Positions 48,467 through 57,568 are shown, counted from the stretch's first letter. The stretch is DNA of 64,000 nt from Bacteroidales bacterium (GCA_021740905.1 JAIOYV010000028.1:1-64000); one strand, 5' to 3'. Numbers and translations are program-made. Notes: a model not told the origin generated them from the sequence alone.

Positions 48467-51319
48467 CTAATACTTAATTATCTTTTGAATAGCATAATCT
48501 TTTCCGTTGAATACTTTTAAGAAGTAAACCCCTTTGGCCCTTTCTCGCATGCTTATTTTCCGGGTTAGTTCCATCGTAGTTTCTTCTTCTTTAGCTGTAA
48601 TTACTCTTCCACTCATATCAAGCAACTCAAAGGAGATGGTAGTGTATGTTTTATTCCGAACATGGAGTGTAAATTCGCCATTATTGGGGTTTGGATATAC
48701 ATCCATACTTTCGTAACTGAATGGCAGTTCTTCAATATCGAAAACCTCACAAGCTATTGTTTCTTGGCATCCAAATTCGTCAGTTACTGTAACAATATAT
48801 TGAGTATTAAACGTAAGGTTTGTAATGCTGGAAGTCGTTTCTCCATTACTCCATTGATAGGAAGTAAAATCTCCAGGATTTAAAACTACTGTATCTGGCT
48901 CATTACTATAAACAGGGCATCCGGGAAAACTAGGATCTGGAAATCCACCATTTACAATAATAGTATTCAGCGTGTCATTTGTCAATTTACAATCGGGATA
49001 GGTACCTGAAAGATTATCATAATGCAGGTAGGAAAGCAATTGATATTGGCCCACATTTGCTAAAATTGATGCATTTGGCAGCAGGTTAGCAAATTGAAAA
49101 GTCAAGGTATCTCCCGGTTTAAAAGGAGCAGTTCGGTTATCGTATTGGTTTAGGGTACCGCCCCCTTGCAAAATCCCAATAAAATTAATCTTTTGACTCG
49201 GCTGGAATACTTTGGTTCCCGCATTGGTGTATTGCAGTTTCAAAGGCTCGGCATTGGAGAGCGTACAATTGGATGCAGGTGAAATATTTACAATCATTTC
49301 AACATCGGTACCACCAATAAAAATCGAGTCTTTAAATTCACAGCCATATTGGTTGGTAACCGTGGCTGTGTACCCACCAAACCCTGTAGTAGTAATGTTC
49401 TTTGTCGTTGCCCCGGTACTCCATAAATATTGTCCACTTGGGAACGATCCGGTAGTCAGGTCTACAGTATCAGGTTTACAGGTTTCGATATCGCCTTCTG
49501 GAGTGAGCTGATAGCTACCTGCCAGATCGAATACAGGGAGTGCCCTAACAATGGTGGATTCTGTATCGAAACTAGTGCAAAAAATTGTGTCGGCAAATGC
49601 TATTTCCTGCTTATTGTAGGTATATACCACGTTAAAGTTGCCTACGGTAACCGGGTTAAAAATACCTGTAGTAGTTGCTCCCGACCATATCCCATTCAAT
49701 GGGTTTCCAAGCAATGTATCGGCTATGTCGAAACGACAATATTCAGGCTCTAAGCCGGTAAGCGTAACAACAGGAGGAGCAAAAGCTTTAATGTTTTGGG
49801 AATCATCATCCTTACAACCATTCAAATCGATGTACAAATACTTTAGCGTATGTAGGCCAGGTGTAAGAAGGCTTGGATTCAACTGGTTTCCTGTAACTGC
49901 TACACCACTACTGATGGAAAACATACCACCTGCCGGGCTTCCTTGCAAAGTTGTTGTTGTGCCGTTTGTACAATAAGCACGGTCGAGATTTACAAAGGAG
50001 GCAGAGGGAAGTGTGTTTACCGTAAAATTTTTAACATTGCTTGTATCGATACATCCGTGTACATCGGTGTAAGTGTAATAAATCGGGAATATTGGGGGGC
50101 TAGGTGTTAATGGGTTGAAACAACCGGTTGTTGGATTGACATACGTTCCATGAAATGTGCCGCCAGCAGGGGTACCTGTTAAGCACATTGTATCGTACTG
50201 GCATATTTGGGTTGAAGGAGATGTGAGATTAGCTACTGGCAAGGCATATATATTTGTACATATAGTATCGGCACCGACACAACCTGTTAACTGATCATAA
50301 AAATTGTACTCAACACAGTGATATCCTGCTCCGGCAAATGGAAAACCTTGTGATCCGATTAGGAAGGTGGATCCTTGTACCCCATCACCAATAAAAGTTC
50401 CACCTGCAGGTATTCCTGTCAACTGGATTGGGGCAATGTTTGCATACAAACAATATTGTGGAGCAAGTCCAGAGACTATTACTGTAGGCAAAAGCATATT
50501 CGTAACTTGTGTCGAAAGCATGTTGTCCAAAGAATCGGTATCGGCGGAAAACATTATTTTAAACTTCACATTGTAGGTCGAATCCAATGGGTTTGCTCCT
50601 GTACCTGCAAATGCAGAAAAATCGGCCGTTTGATTAAAGACTAATGTAATAGTATCGTTAGGGGGGATTGTTGTAGTAAAAGTTTGTGTTACCCAAGTGG
50701 CTCCTCCATTAATGGAATAGGCTACATCAAAAGGATCTGTAACTGCACCGGACAGATTATTTGTTACCGCGACACTTACCACTTCGGTAGAAGTTAACCC
50801 ACAATAGGATTGGGGTGTTACCCAAGCAGCAACACCAAGATTTAGTTCGCTTACAAAATTAATTTGAGTGACATTCGATAAACCATTCCCCGCAAATCCA
50901 TCCTGATTTAAAAAAAGAGGATTGTACGTAGCTGTTCCATTGTATTCGGTGGTGTCGGTACCAGTAACTTTTAAAAGTTTCCATATAAAAATTTCACCGG
51001 ACACAAATCCATCTTCAAACACATCGACTCCAAAAGCTGAGACAGAACCGACAGCACCAGCCCACTCCGAATATCCTCCGCACCATTGGCCGTTTGAGGT
51101 TGTATAAAATACCCCAATCCAGCAATTCGTGGTGGGTGCAGCAACACCATCCAGTAACACTACAGGGGGATTGACAAGAATCGTATGGTTGCTGGCAGTA
51201 ACTATATAATTCCAATGCTCCCAGTTTCCTGTAAAGGCTTTACTGCTAAAAGCAATCATAGCAATAAAACAGATGGTTAACAGTCCTTTTAGCGTCAATT
51301 TCATTTTCATAATTTTCAA
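48467..51319 (-). CDS. T9SS-exported multi-repeat (PKD/Ig-like) surface protein
   Basis: The 950-residue protein begins MKIMKMKLTLKGLLTICFI (signal peptide, cleaved near SSKAF). The middle holds several similar beta-sandwich units with Cys-containing turns (VSGLAPQYCLY, STQICQYDTMCLTGTPAGGT, NLDRAYCTNGTTTTLQGSPA, GLEPEYCRFDIADT). The C-terminal 80 residues are a T9SS tail (VYPNPNNGEFTLHV, LLDMSGRVITAKEEETT, GVYFLKVFNGKDYAIQ). No enzyme motif: likely a surface adhesin or structural protein. Own terminator, so monocistronic. Confidence 0.82.
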   Translation of the reverse strand: MKIMKMKLTLKGLLTICFIAMIAFSSKAFTGNWEHWNYIVTASNHTILVNPPVVLLDGVAAPTTNCWIGVFYTTSNGQWCGGYSEWAGAVGSVSAFGVDVFEDGFVSGEIFIWKLLKVTGTDTTEYNGTATYNPLFLNQDGFAGNGLSNVTQINFVSELNLGVAAWVTPQSYCGLTSTEVVSVAVTNNLSGAVTDPFDVAYSINGGATWVTQTFTTTIPPNDTITLVFNQTADFSAFAGTGANPLDSTYNVKFKIMFSADTDSLDNMLSTQVTNMLLPTVIVSGLAPQYCLYANIAPIQLTGIPAGGTFIGDGVQGSTFLIGSQGFPFAGAGYHCVEYNFYDQLTGCVGADTICTNIYALPVANLTSPSTQICQYDTMCLTGTPAGGTFHGTYVNPTTGCFNPLTPSPPIFPIYYTYTDVHGCIDTSNVKNFTVNTLPSASFVNLDRAYCTNGTTTTLQGSPAGGMFSISSGVAVTGNQLNPSLLTPGLHTLKYLYIDLNGCKDDDSQNIKAFAPPVVTLTGLEPEYCRFDIADTLLGNPLNGIWSGATTTGIFNPVTVGNFNVVYTYNKQEIAFADTIFCTSFDTESTIVRALPVFDLAGSYQLTPEGDIETCKPDTVDLTTGSFPSGQYLWSTGATTKNITTTGFGGYTATVTNQYGCEFKDSIFIGGTDVEMIVNISPASNCTLSNAEPLKLQYTNAGTKVFQPSQKINFIGILQGGGTLNQYDNRTAPFKPGDTLTFQFANLLPNASILANVGQYQLLSYLHYDNLSGTYPDCKLTNDTLNTIIVNGGFPDPSFPGCPVYSNEPDTVVLNPGDFTSYQWSNGETTSSITNLTFNTQYIVTVTDEFGCQETIACEVFDIEELPFSYESMDVYPNPNNGEFTLHVRNKTYTTISFELLDMSGRVITAKEEETTMELTRKISMRERAKGVYFLKVFNGKDYAIQKIIKY

Positions 51320-51741
51320 ATTTTAGATATTACTTTTTTTTGCAAATATATTCATTTTGTTGTGTATTGCCATTTAATCAAGCAATTCGATCGAAAAACT
51401 TATCAATAAGTATATCAACATCATTGCATTTTTTGGATAATCCGTTTTTGTACCTTATCTCATTTACTTCTATTTGACAGCAGAATGGATTTCATGGTTG
51501 TATCCGTTTCCATTTTTTTTTCAATTTAACAAATAAATTACAAAAAATGAAATGGAGAGCGGATTGAAATGTCCCTAATGAATTGGCATTTACAGGAAAA
51601 TTTATATTTCGAATAGGTGGTCATTATAAAAGAATTTGACCCAAGCAGCCTCAAAAGCTGAATCATGATATTGCCCATTCAAGGTCCTACCTATTACTTA
51701 TTCCACAAATCCCTTTATTTCCCAATCCCCTACTCACCTAT
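51320..51741. other. Non-coding gap between the T9SS repeat gene and the beta-repeat gene
   Basis: About 420 bases, A/T-rich, without a credible ORF. The T9SS gene's promoter must lie in its first part; on the minus strand TATATTTG near 51,345-51,352 fits TAnnTTTG. No hairpin of note. Confidence 0.4.
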
Positions 51742-52674
51742 TTATTCACCTACGCCGCTGGGTTGCAGGTACAATTTGCCTTTGTACACATTATCGACAA
51801 AAGCCCTGATTGGCTTGTTTTTAAAATCTTCTGAAATTGGATGGGTCAAAAACAAATAGCAATTTTTGCCAGATTGATCGTGAACAACCCAGATATCTTC
51901 TTGTTGGCCCGAAGGGTGAAAGTAAACATCCTCTTTTACAAAAGTAAAATCATAGCTTTTCCCAATTTCATAACCCGGATAATCAGGTTCTATATAATAG
52001 CTTCCGGTTTGAGGTTTTTGTACGATGCGCCCGGTAAACGTTTTCCCAGGTGAAAATGAGTAGTTTGTATAAAATTTCGCCCGTAAAAAATGAACCTGGC
52101 CAAACTTATCCTTCAGTTGATAATACTCCTTATCTTCAATTAGTGTTGAAATCCCGTCGATGGTAAATTGATATGCCTTGCCTACTTCATACTTTGCTCC
52201 ATGAAGGCAAAGCGAGGGCAGTACTAAAAACAAATTGCCTTTGCGAATTTGAACAACGCATAATTCGAGACTCTCATTTGTTCTGTAATCAGTTCCATTT
52301 TTGGGTATCCAAAGCTGATGAGGTTTTCCAAAAAGGTCAGCAACCACAAGATGTCGTTCCTTTTCGCCCAGGGAATTGATCCTCGTTTTTTCTTCTGTTA
52401 TAATAAATTCATAGGTATCGCCTACCGAATAAAAGGGGTTTGTGGGTTCGAGGTAAATTTTACCGGTGCAGTTTATTTTGTCAATCGTACACATAATTTC
52501 CTGCCCAATTTCGAAACCATAATGGGAATAGTAACTGGATGCCAGAAGGTGTTTCTTTTCGTGGGGATCGATCAAAACAAAATATTCAATACCTGAAATC
52601 TCAATCAGGTTGAAGATCATAAAAGGATATGTATCCCCTTGTTTCAATATTTGATGGTTAACTTGTTCCGGCAT
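51742..52674 (-). CDS. Hypothetical four-repeat beta-barrel protein
   Basis: The 310-residue protein is built from about four units of 70-80 residues, each with a pattern like 'G..Y.F.I.........V.D..G....L.......Y..G......V......G..YLEP..P.Y..G' (e.g. GKIYLEPTNPFYSVGDTYEF, GSYYIEPDYPGYEIGKSYDF). The repeated small beta-barrel style recalls OB or S1-type nucleic-acid-binding folds, but I cannot name a family. There is no signal peptide. It lies beside the double repeat array (52,761-53,200), upstream of which it is transcribed away. Confidence 0.55.
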   Translation of the reverse strand: MPEQVNHQILKQGDTYPFMIFNLIEISGIEYFVLIDPHEKKHLLASSYYSHYGFEIGQEIMCTIDKINCTGKIYLEPTNPFYSVGDTYEFIITEEKTRINSLGEKERHLVVADLFGKPHQLWIPKNGTDYRTNESLELCVVQIRKGNLFLVLPSLCLHGAKYEVGKAYQFTIDGISTLIEDKEYYQLKDKFGQVHFLRAKFYTNYSFSPGKTFTGRIVQKPQTGSYYIEPDYPGYEIGKSYDFTFVKEDVYFHPSGQQEDIWVVHDQSGKNCYLFLTHPISEDFKNKPIRAFVDNVYKGKLYLQPSGVGE

Positions 52675-52760
52675 GTGTATTTCCTCAATTACAAAGTAAT
52701 AGATTTTTTCGCTTGGTTCAAAAAAAACACTGCACGAGTCTGATTAATAATCAATCAGTG

Positions 52761-52870
52761 GTCATTAGGTGGTCATTCAATTGTCATTCAATTGTCATTC
52801 AGTTGTCATTCAATTGTCATTCAATTGTCATTCAGTTGTCATTCAGTTGTAATTCAGTTGTAATTCGTTA
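52761..52870. repeat. 11-bp tandem array (GTCATTCAATT)
   Basis: Ten copies of an 11-base unit start at 52761, 52772, 52783, 52794, 52805, 52816, 52827, 52838, 52849 and 52860. Most copies read GTCATTCAATT or GTCATTCAGTT; the first is GTCATTAGGTG and the last two GTAATTC... No ORF spans it. The next array (52,876 on) contains the reverse complement word GAATGAC. Confidence 0.9.
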
Positions 52871-52875
52871 AGCGA

Positions 52876-53200
52876 ATGACAATAGAATGACCCAATACAA
52901 ATGACAATCGAATGACCCAAAACAAATGACAATCGAATGACGCGAAGCTAATGACAATAGAATGACCCAAAACAAATGACAATCGAATGACGCGAAGCTA
53001 ATGACTATCGAATGACGCGAAGCCAATGACTATCGAATGACGCGAAGCTAATGACTATCGAATGACGCGAAGCGAATGACTATTGAATGACGCGAAGCTA
53101 ATGACTATCGAATGACGCGAAGCTAATGACTATCGAATGACGCAAAGCGAATGACAATAGAATGACCCAAAACAAATGACTATCGAAGGACGCCCCACTA
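52876..53200. repeat. 25-bp tandem array (ATGACtATCGAATGACGCG type)
   Basis: Thirteen copies with a period of exactly 25 bases start at 52876, 52901, 52926 and so on to 53176. Each copy reads ATGAC(A/T)AT(A/C)GAATGAC followed by one of two 9-base tails, CCCAAAACAA-like or GCGAAGCTA. The early copies mostly have the first tail, later ones the second. The unit is not a multiple of three and is not open in any frame, so it is non-coding. The array ends in a dispersed ACGCCAAGGCTTCGG element. Confidence 0.92.
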
Positions 53201-53223
53201 CGCCAAGGCTTCGGAGAGTAGAC
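53191..53223. repeat. Dispersed CTACGCCAAGGCTTCGGAG element
   Basis: ACTACGCCAAGGCTTCGG then AGAGTAG, a variant of the CCTCCTTCGC(T/C)AAAGCTT element also found at 24,854, 53,864 and 53,901. It terminates the 25-bp array. Confidence 0.5.
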
Positions 53224-53290
53224 TAAGCTAATGACAGCACAGCCAAATGACTCAAAGCAAAAAACCTGTCGGTTTAGTTTTTATCTTTTA

Positions 53291-53298
53291 TATCTTTG
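53291..53298 (+). promoter_or_regulatory. -7 box (TATCTTTG) for the acidic protein gene
   Basis: TATCTTTG matches TAnnTTTG, 48 bases before the ATG at 53346. No -33 TTTG at the usual spacing. Confidence 0.4.
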
Positions 53299-53345
53299 TA
53301 AACTTTAATTTGCAGGTCTATCCTGCACTCAAACAGTGAAATAGA

Positions 53346-53840
53346 ATGAGAACAATAAGTGTAGAAGAAATAGAGAAATACCTCGACGAAATTGACAATA
53401 CCCCCGAAAACGAGGTGGAGGCAATGGTTATGAAAATGTCGGAAGAACAGGCTGTTGTGATGCCGTACTTGATGGCTGTAGGCGAAGAAGATTTTGATGA
53501 GACCGAGAGCGAAGCTTTCTTTTTTCTGGGTTTTTCGTTGTGGTATATCATGCGGAAGATAAACGATAACATGCCACTGGTCACCGAAGAGGAAATCGAT
53601 GCAGCCGAGAATAACAATTTCAAGATGCTGGAAGTAATGTCCGACGAAACTGAGGCGGGGATTTCCCAACTGATTGAAATGATAGTTGAAAATTACAATC
53701 AACCCAATTTATTTGGATATGTGGTAGAATCGCTGATGGACGAAGAAGACGATGATGGCGAGCTACTTTTTACTCCCGACAATTCGGGCATGATGTTGAT
53801 TTACCTTAAAACAGTTATCGATTGCTTTGATAAGTATTAG
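53346..53840 (+). CDS. Hypothetical acidic protein between repeat arrays
   Basis: The 164-residue protein (MRTISVEEIEKYLDEIDNTP, ESEAFFFLGFSLWYIMRK, LMDEEDDDGELLFTPDNSGM) is strongly acidic and alpha-helical. It has no signal peptide and no known motif; its length and composition resemble small cytoplasmic proteins of unknown function. It is flanked on the left by the 11-bp/25-bp arrays and on the right by GAATGAC words (53,950-54,040). Whether the repeats serve it or simply surround it is open. Confidence 0.6.
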   Translation: MRTISVEEIEKYLDEIDNTPENEVEAMVMKMSEEQAVVMPYLMAVGEEDFDETESEAFFFLGFSLWYIMRKINDNMPLVTEEEIDAAENNNFKMLEVMSDETEAGISQLIEMIVENYNQPNLFGYVVESLMDEEDDDGELLFTPDNSGMMLIYLKTVIDCFDKY

Positions 53841-53863
53841 GAAATCGGTTTCGCCCTCCTTCG

Positions 53864-53924
53864 CCCTCCTTCGCTAAAGCTTCGGAGGGCAGGCTCGGGA
53901 CCTACCAAGCTTTGGCGAAGTAGG
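53864..53924. repeat. Two facing palindromic dispersed elements
   Basis: CCCTCCTTCGCTAAAGCTTC then GGAGGG (53,864-53,889), and CCTACCAAGCTTTGGCGAAG then TAGG (53,901-53,924), the second being near the reverse complement of the first. Each has 5-6-bp inverted ends around a CTTCGC.AAAGCTT core. The 5' neighbour repeats TCGCCCTCCT twice. Confidence 0.6.
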
Positions 53925-53942
53925 ATTTCTGGTCGACAAAAC

Positions 53943-54035
53943 TAATGGCTACCTAATGACAACTGAATGACAATCAAATGGCAACTGAATGACCATTGAT
54001 TGACAAATTGAATGACATGTGAATGACTATTGAAT
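53943..54035. repeat. GAATGAC word repeat, right side
   Basis: CTACCTAATGACAACTGAA, TGACAATCAAATGGCAACTG, AATGACCATTGATTGAC and AATTGAATGACATGTGAAT, then GACTATTGAA: about nine words of AATGAC/ATTGA type with 10-12 base spacing but not an exact period. It reaches the end of the hydrolase-like gene. Confidence 0.6.
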
Positions 54036-54043
54036 ACCGGAAA

Positions 54044-54844
54044 TCACCCCATCGACTCATACAATTCAACCAATTTCCCAGTGAAAGGTTTTGTGAAATC
54101 ATTATCTTTCCAATACCTGACATGTGCACCAACGTAAAGTCCTGTGTTAATTTGATAGTCGGTGACCAACGTGTTGTATGAAGGACTAAGTTGACGGAGA
54201 GGCCAACCAAGCACATCGTCTTTGTCGTAGAAATTATCCCAGGTAAAATCAACATTCCTTTTATCAAAGGCTATGACCTGGCTTTCCTGCAACCCGGAAA
54301 TAAACAGTGGGATATTGCAGCCAATAGTAGCCAGATACCACAGGTTTCGCAGGTTGTTTTTTTCGGTTGACGGAGCCGCCTCAAATATTCCCCGGTTGTG
54401 ATCTGCATCCCATATATAGGTTGACAATAGGTGTGCGCCCATTGAAGCTGCCACAATCACTAAAATAGCTTTATCGTAAGCCAACATTATTTGATTGACT
54501 TCTTCTATCTTCTCTTTAAGGTAACGATGAATTTTTTGGTATGGCCCATCAGGATCGCTTGCATTTCGCTCGAAAGTTACCCCATCGCCAAACGCTTCCA
54601 TCACAAATTTGCGCGGGCTTAAAATCCCCCCTAAGTTGTTGGTTGCATCAAGCCTTCGGAACGTATCATCCTGATTATCGTCAATCTCAGTAACGCTAAA
54701 AGGCCTGCTCTCAATAATCCTGAAATTGTCTTTTAACGATGTTTTTTTTGCAAACTTCCTAACATCATTTTCAAGTTTTTCTGAGTAGCCGGGTTTCTTT
54801 GTCCCAATTCCAGGAATTGTAAGTACTATAATCTGATTATTCAT
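54044..54844 (-). CDS. Hypothetical protein, possible alpha/beta-hydrolase fold
   Basis: The 266-residue protein starts MNNQIIVLTIPGIGTKKPGY, an opening strand and loop like that of alpha/beta hydrolases. AILVIVAASMGAHLLSTYI gives a nucleophile-elbow-like A-x-S-x-G (Ser in ASMG), and a late His lies in LYVGAHVRYWKD. An acidic catalytic partner is not assigned. No signal peptide. The stop is 9 bases from the GAATGAC words. It may be an uncommon serine hydrolase; not certain. Confidence 0.55.
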   Translation of the reverse strand: MNNQIIVLTIPGIGTKKPGYSEKLENDVRKFAKKTSLKDNFRIIESRPFSVTEIDDNQDDTFRRLDATNNLGGILSPRKFVMEAFGDGVTFERNASDPDGPYQKIHRYLKEKIEEVNQIMLAYDKAILVIVAASMGAHLLSTYIWDADHNRGIFEAAPSTEKNNLRNLWYLATIGCNIPLFISGLQESQVIAFDKRNVDFTWDNFYDKDDVLGWPLRQLSPSYNTLVTDYQINTGLYVGAHVRYWKDNDFTKPFTGKLVELYESMG

Positions 54845-54951
54845 ATTATTTCAAATTATTGGTTTTGACATCCTATACCGATCAAATTGTAATAATACAA
54901 TTTTCTGTCTGTTTTGTTCTCCGGGGGATACGGAAAAACATACCTAAGGGC

Positions 54952-56043
54952 CTACGCTATCTCGCTCTCTTTCAATCGTTCCGAATTTTCGGCCATTTGG
55001 AGTTTATCGATAATTAGTTGGATGTCTCCATCGACAATTGCAGGCAGGTTGTACAAGGTAAGTGTGATGCGATGATCTGTCACACGTCCCTGTGGCCAAT
55101 TATAGGTGCGGATTTTGGCTGAGCGGTCGCCAGTGGAAACCATCGTTTTACGCTTCTTAGAAATCTCATCCAGGTACTTCTGGTATTCCAGGTTGTAGAG
55201 GCGGGTGCGCAATTCGGCCATAGCCTTATCCAGGTTTTTTAATTTCGATTTTTGATCCTGGCAAGTAACCACGATCCCAGTTGGGATGTGTGTTAGACGA
55301 ATGGCTGAGTAAGTCGTGTTCACCGACTGCCCACCCGGTCCCGACGAGCAATATTCGTCGCGGCGGATGTCTTCGTTTTTCAGGTCAATGTCGAATTCGT
55401 CGGCTTCAGGCAACACGGCCACCGATGCGGCAGAGGTATGGACACGACCTTGGGTTTCTGTCTGTGGGACACGTTGAACTCGATGTACGCCCGATTCGTA
55501 TTTCAATGTGCCATACACATCATTTCCACTTACTTCGAATATTACTTCTTTAAAGCCTCCTACTGTACCTTCGGTTGAAGAAGTTACGTCAATCTTCCAA
55601 TTACGGCCCTCGCAATATTTGGTGTACATTCGAAACAAGTCGCCGGCAAAAATGCTGGCTTCGTCGCCACCAGTACCGGCACGGATTTCCACAATGGCAT
55701 TTTTGCTATCTTCAGGATCCTTAGGAATCAGCAAAAAACGGATATCTTCTTCCAACTCGTCTTTGCGTTCATTTAATTCGTCAAGTTCCATTTTGGCCAT
55801 TTCGCGCATTTCATCGTCCTTTTCAACCCCAAGCAAATCCCTCGACGATTTAATGTTTGAGAGCACATTTTTATACTCCTTGTATGCCTTTATAATGGGT
55901 TCGAGATTTTTATATTCTTTGCTGAGTTGGATATAGCGTTTCATGTCGGACATGGCTGCCGGGTCGGTGATTTGTTGTCCCACCTCCTCGAAATGGAGCC
56001 TAATCCCTTCGAGGCGTTCTGATAATGTATAGTTTTTGTTCAT
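54952..56043 (-). CDS. prfA: Peptide chain release factor 1
   Basis: RF1 releases peptides at UAA and UAG. The 363-residue protein has the N-terminal helical domain, [19 protein letters not shown] with a P-x-T-type codon-recognition tripeptide (PQT), the catalytic GGQ in [18 protein letters not shown] (about 234) and [17 protein letters not shown] at the end. The standard RF1 length argues against RF2, which has a different recognition motif (SPF). It is 142 bases from purM's stop, same strand. Confidence 0.95.
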   Translation of the reverse strand: MNKNYTLSERLEGIRLHFEEVGQQITDPAAMSDMKRYIQLSKEYKNLEPIIKAYKEYKNVLSNIKSSRDLLGVEKDDEMREMAKMELDELNERKDELEEDIRFLLIPKDPEDSKNAIVEIRAGTGGDEASIFAGDLFRMYTKYCEGRNWKIDVTSSTEGTVGGFKEVIFEVSGNDVYGTLKYESGVHRVQRVPQTETQGRVHTSAASVAVLPEADEFDIDLKNEDIRRDEYCSSGPGGQSVNTTYSAIRLTHIPTGIVVTCQDQKSKLKNLDKAMAELRTRLYNLEYQKYLDEISKKRKTMVSTGDRSAKIRTYNWPQGRVTDHRITLTLYNLPAIVDGDIQLIIDKLQMAENSERLKESEIA

Positions 56044-56185
56044 TGTAAATTTTGTTTTTTAATTTTCAATGGTTAATTTCAAAATGATTGCGCCCCGTTG
56101 GGGCTTAGATAATTGGGTGTCATGTATCATCGGGCTTCACCAAAAGCTAAAGATCACACAACTTTGGAGCTAAGGTCAGAACTAC

Positions 56186-57355
56186 CTAATAATGGTATAT
56201 TCCGTGTTGGGATTTTATAGTAAGTCGCTTGTCATGGGATGTTTCGCAATGGCCTACAATTTTGGCTTCGATGTTATAGCTTTCCGAAATTTCAATGATA
56301 CGGGCTGCAAATTCTTCGGGTAGATAAATCTCAAACCGATGCCCCATATTAAATACCTTGTACATTTCGTGCCACGATGTCCCTGATTCCTGTTGTATGA
56401 TCCGGAATAAAGGTGGGCTCTCAAACATATTGTCTTTAATAATATGTAGGTTTTCCACAAAGTGAAGCACTTTGGTTTGTGCACCTCCCGAACAATGCAC
56501 CATGCCATGTATGTTCCCCCTCATTTCATCCAAAATTGATTTGATTACAGGAGCATAAGTGCGGGTGGGCGACAATACAAGTTTTCCGGCATCTACGCCC
56601 AGTCCTTCAATGGCATCGGTCAATTTGTAGGAACCCGAATAAACCAGATCATCTGCAATTGAGTTGTCGAAGCTTTCGGGGTACTTTTTGGCAAGATACT
56701 TTGAGAATACATCGTGCCGGGCCGAGGTAAGTCCATTGCTTCCCATCCCCCCGTTGTAGCCTTTTTCATAACTTGCCTGCCCCGACGAAGAAAGCCCTAC
56801 AATTAGATCGCCCGCCGAAATCATTTCGTTAGAGATAACATTGTCACGCTTCATCCGGCAAGCCACCGTGGAATCAACTATAATGGTGCGGACCAAATCG
56901 CCAACATCGGCAGTTTCGCCTCCTGTTGAATAGATGGAGATGCCCATCTCACGCAGTTCTGCCAGCAATTCTTCCGTACCATTTATGATGGCCGAAATCA
57001 CTTCGCCGGGCACCCGGTTTTTGTTGCGACCTATGGTGGATGAGAGCAAAATATTCTCGGTCGCACCCACGCAAAGCAAATCATCCAGGTTCATAATAAT
57101 GGCATCCTGGGCAATGCCTTTCCACACCGAAAGATCGCCTGTTTCTTTCCAGTACATGTAGGCCAACGAAGATTTTGTCCCTGCCCCATCGGCGTGCATG
57201 ATATTGCACCAAGCTGGATCACCACCCAAAATATCAGGTATGATTTTGCAAAACGCCTTTGGGAAAAGTCCCTTGTCAACATTTTTAATGGCCGCATGAA
57301 CATCTTCCTTCGATGCTGAAACTCCCCGCTGGTTATATCTTGATTCCTGATTCAT
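56186..57355 (-). CDS. purM: Phosphoribosylformylglycinamidine cyclo-ligase (AIR synthetase)
   Basis: PurM closes the imidazole ring of purines, using ATP. The 389-residue protein has the ATP-binding/PurM-like signature: MNQESRYNQRGVSASKEDVH, the loop MHADGAGTKSSLAYMYWKE, GIAQDAIIMNLDDLLCVGA, ISIYSTGGETADVGDLV, and the C-domain MVHCSGGAQTKVLHFV, with FNMGHRFEIYLP. Length is longer than the usual 345, typical of the Bacteroidota type. It starts 300 bases from an inverted-repeat region and precedes prfA on the same strand. Confidence 0.93.
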   Translation of the reverse strand: MNQESRYNQRGVSASKEDVHAAIKNVDKGLFPKAFCKIIPDILGGDPAWCNIMHADGAGTKSSLAYMYWKETGDLSVWKGIAQDAIIMNLDDLLCVGATENILLSSTIGRNKNRVPGEVISAIINGTEELLAELREMGISIYSTGGETADVGDLVRTIIVDSTVACRMKRDNVISNEMISAGDLIVGLSSSGQASYEKGYNGGMGSNGLTSARHDVFSKYLAKKYPESFDNSIADDLVYSGSYKLTDAIEGLGVDAGKLVLSPTRTYAPVIKSILDEMRGNIHGMVHCSGGAQTKVLHFVENLHIIKDNMFESPPLFRIIQQESGTSWHEMYKVFNMGHRFEIYLPEEFAARIIEISESYNIEAKIVGHCETSHDKRLTIKSQHGIYHY

Positions 57356-57384
57356 TTAAAATAATTATGTGAAATTCTAATTCT

Positions 57385-57445
57385 TTAATCTGTGAATCTG
57401 TGGCATTTTCAAAGCTTCAATTTTTGCCACAGATTCACAGATTAA
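57385..57445. repeat. Perfect 21-bp inverted repeat
   Basis: The left arm (57385-57405) begins TTAATCTGTGAATCTG and the right arm (57425-57445) is its exact complement, with a 19-base loop. The arms include the word AATCTGTG/CACAGATT also seen once more after it (57,465). It could be a hairpin from a dispersed element or part of a terminator for the purM direction (upstream of it). Confidence 0.7.
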
Positions 57446-57544
57446 TACCATGACACAAAATTAGCACAGATTAATCAATCTATAGATTGATTTCTAAGTA
57501 ATTGTCTGCGTATTTAAAGTATTTCATAATTTTAAGTAAAGAAA

Positions 57545-57568
57545 AACGCCCCGAAATTTCGAGGCGTT
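57545..57568 (-). terminator. Hairpin terminator after the PorE-like gene
   Basis: AACGCC-CCGAAATTTCGA-GGCGTT with a T-run (CGTTTTTC) on the minus strand, 85 bases past the stop of the gene at 57653. Confidence 0.75.

Noticed and set aside
52761-53200. CRISPR array
   Set aside because: The units are contiguous with no unique spacers (periods 11 and 25), and no cas genes lie nearby.
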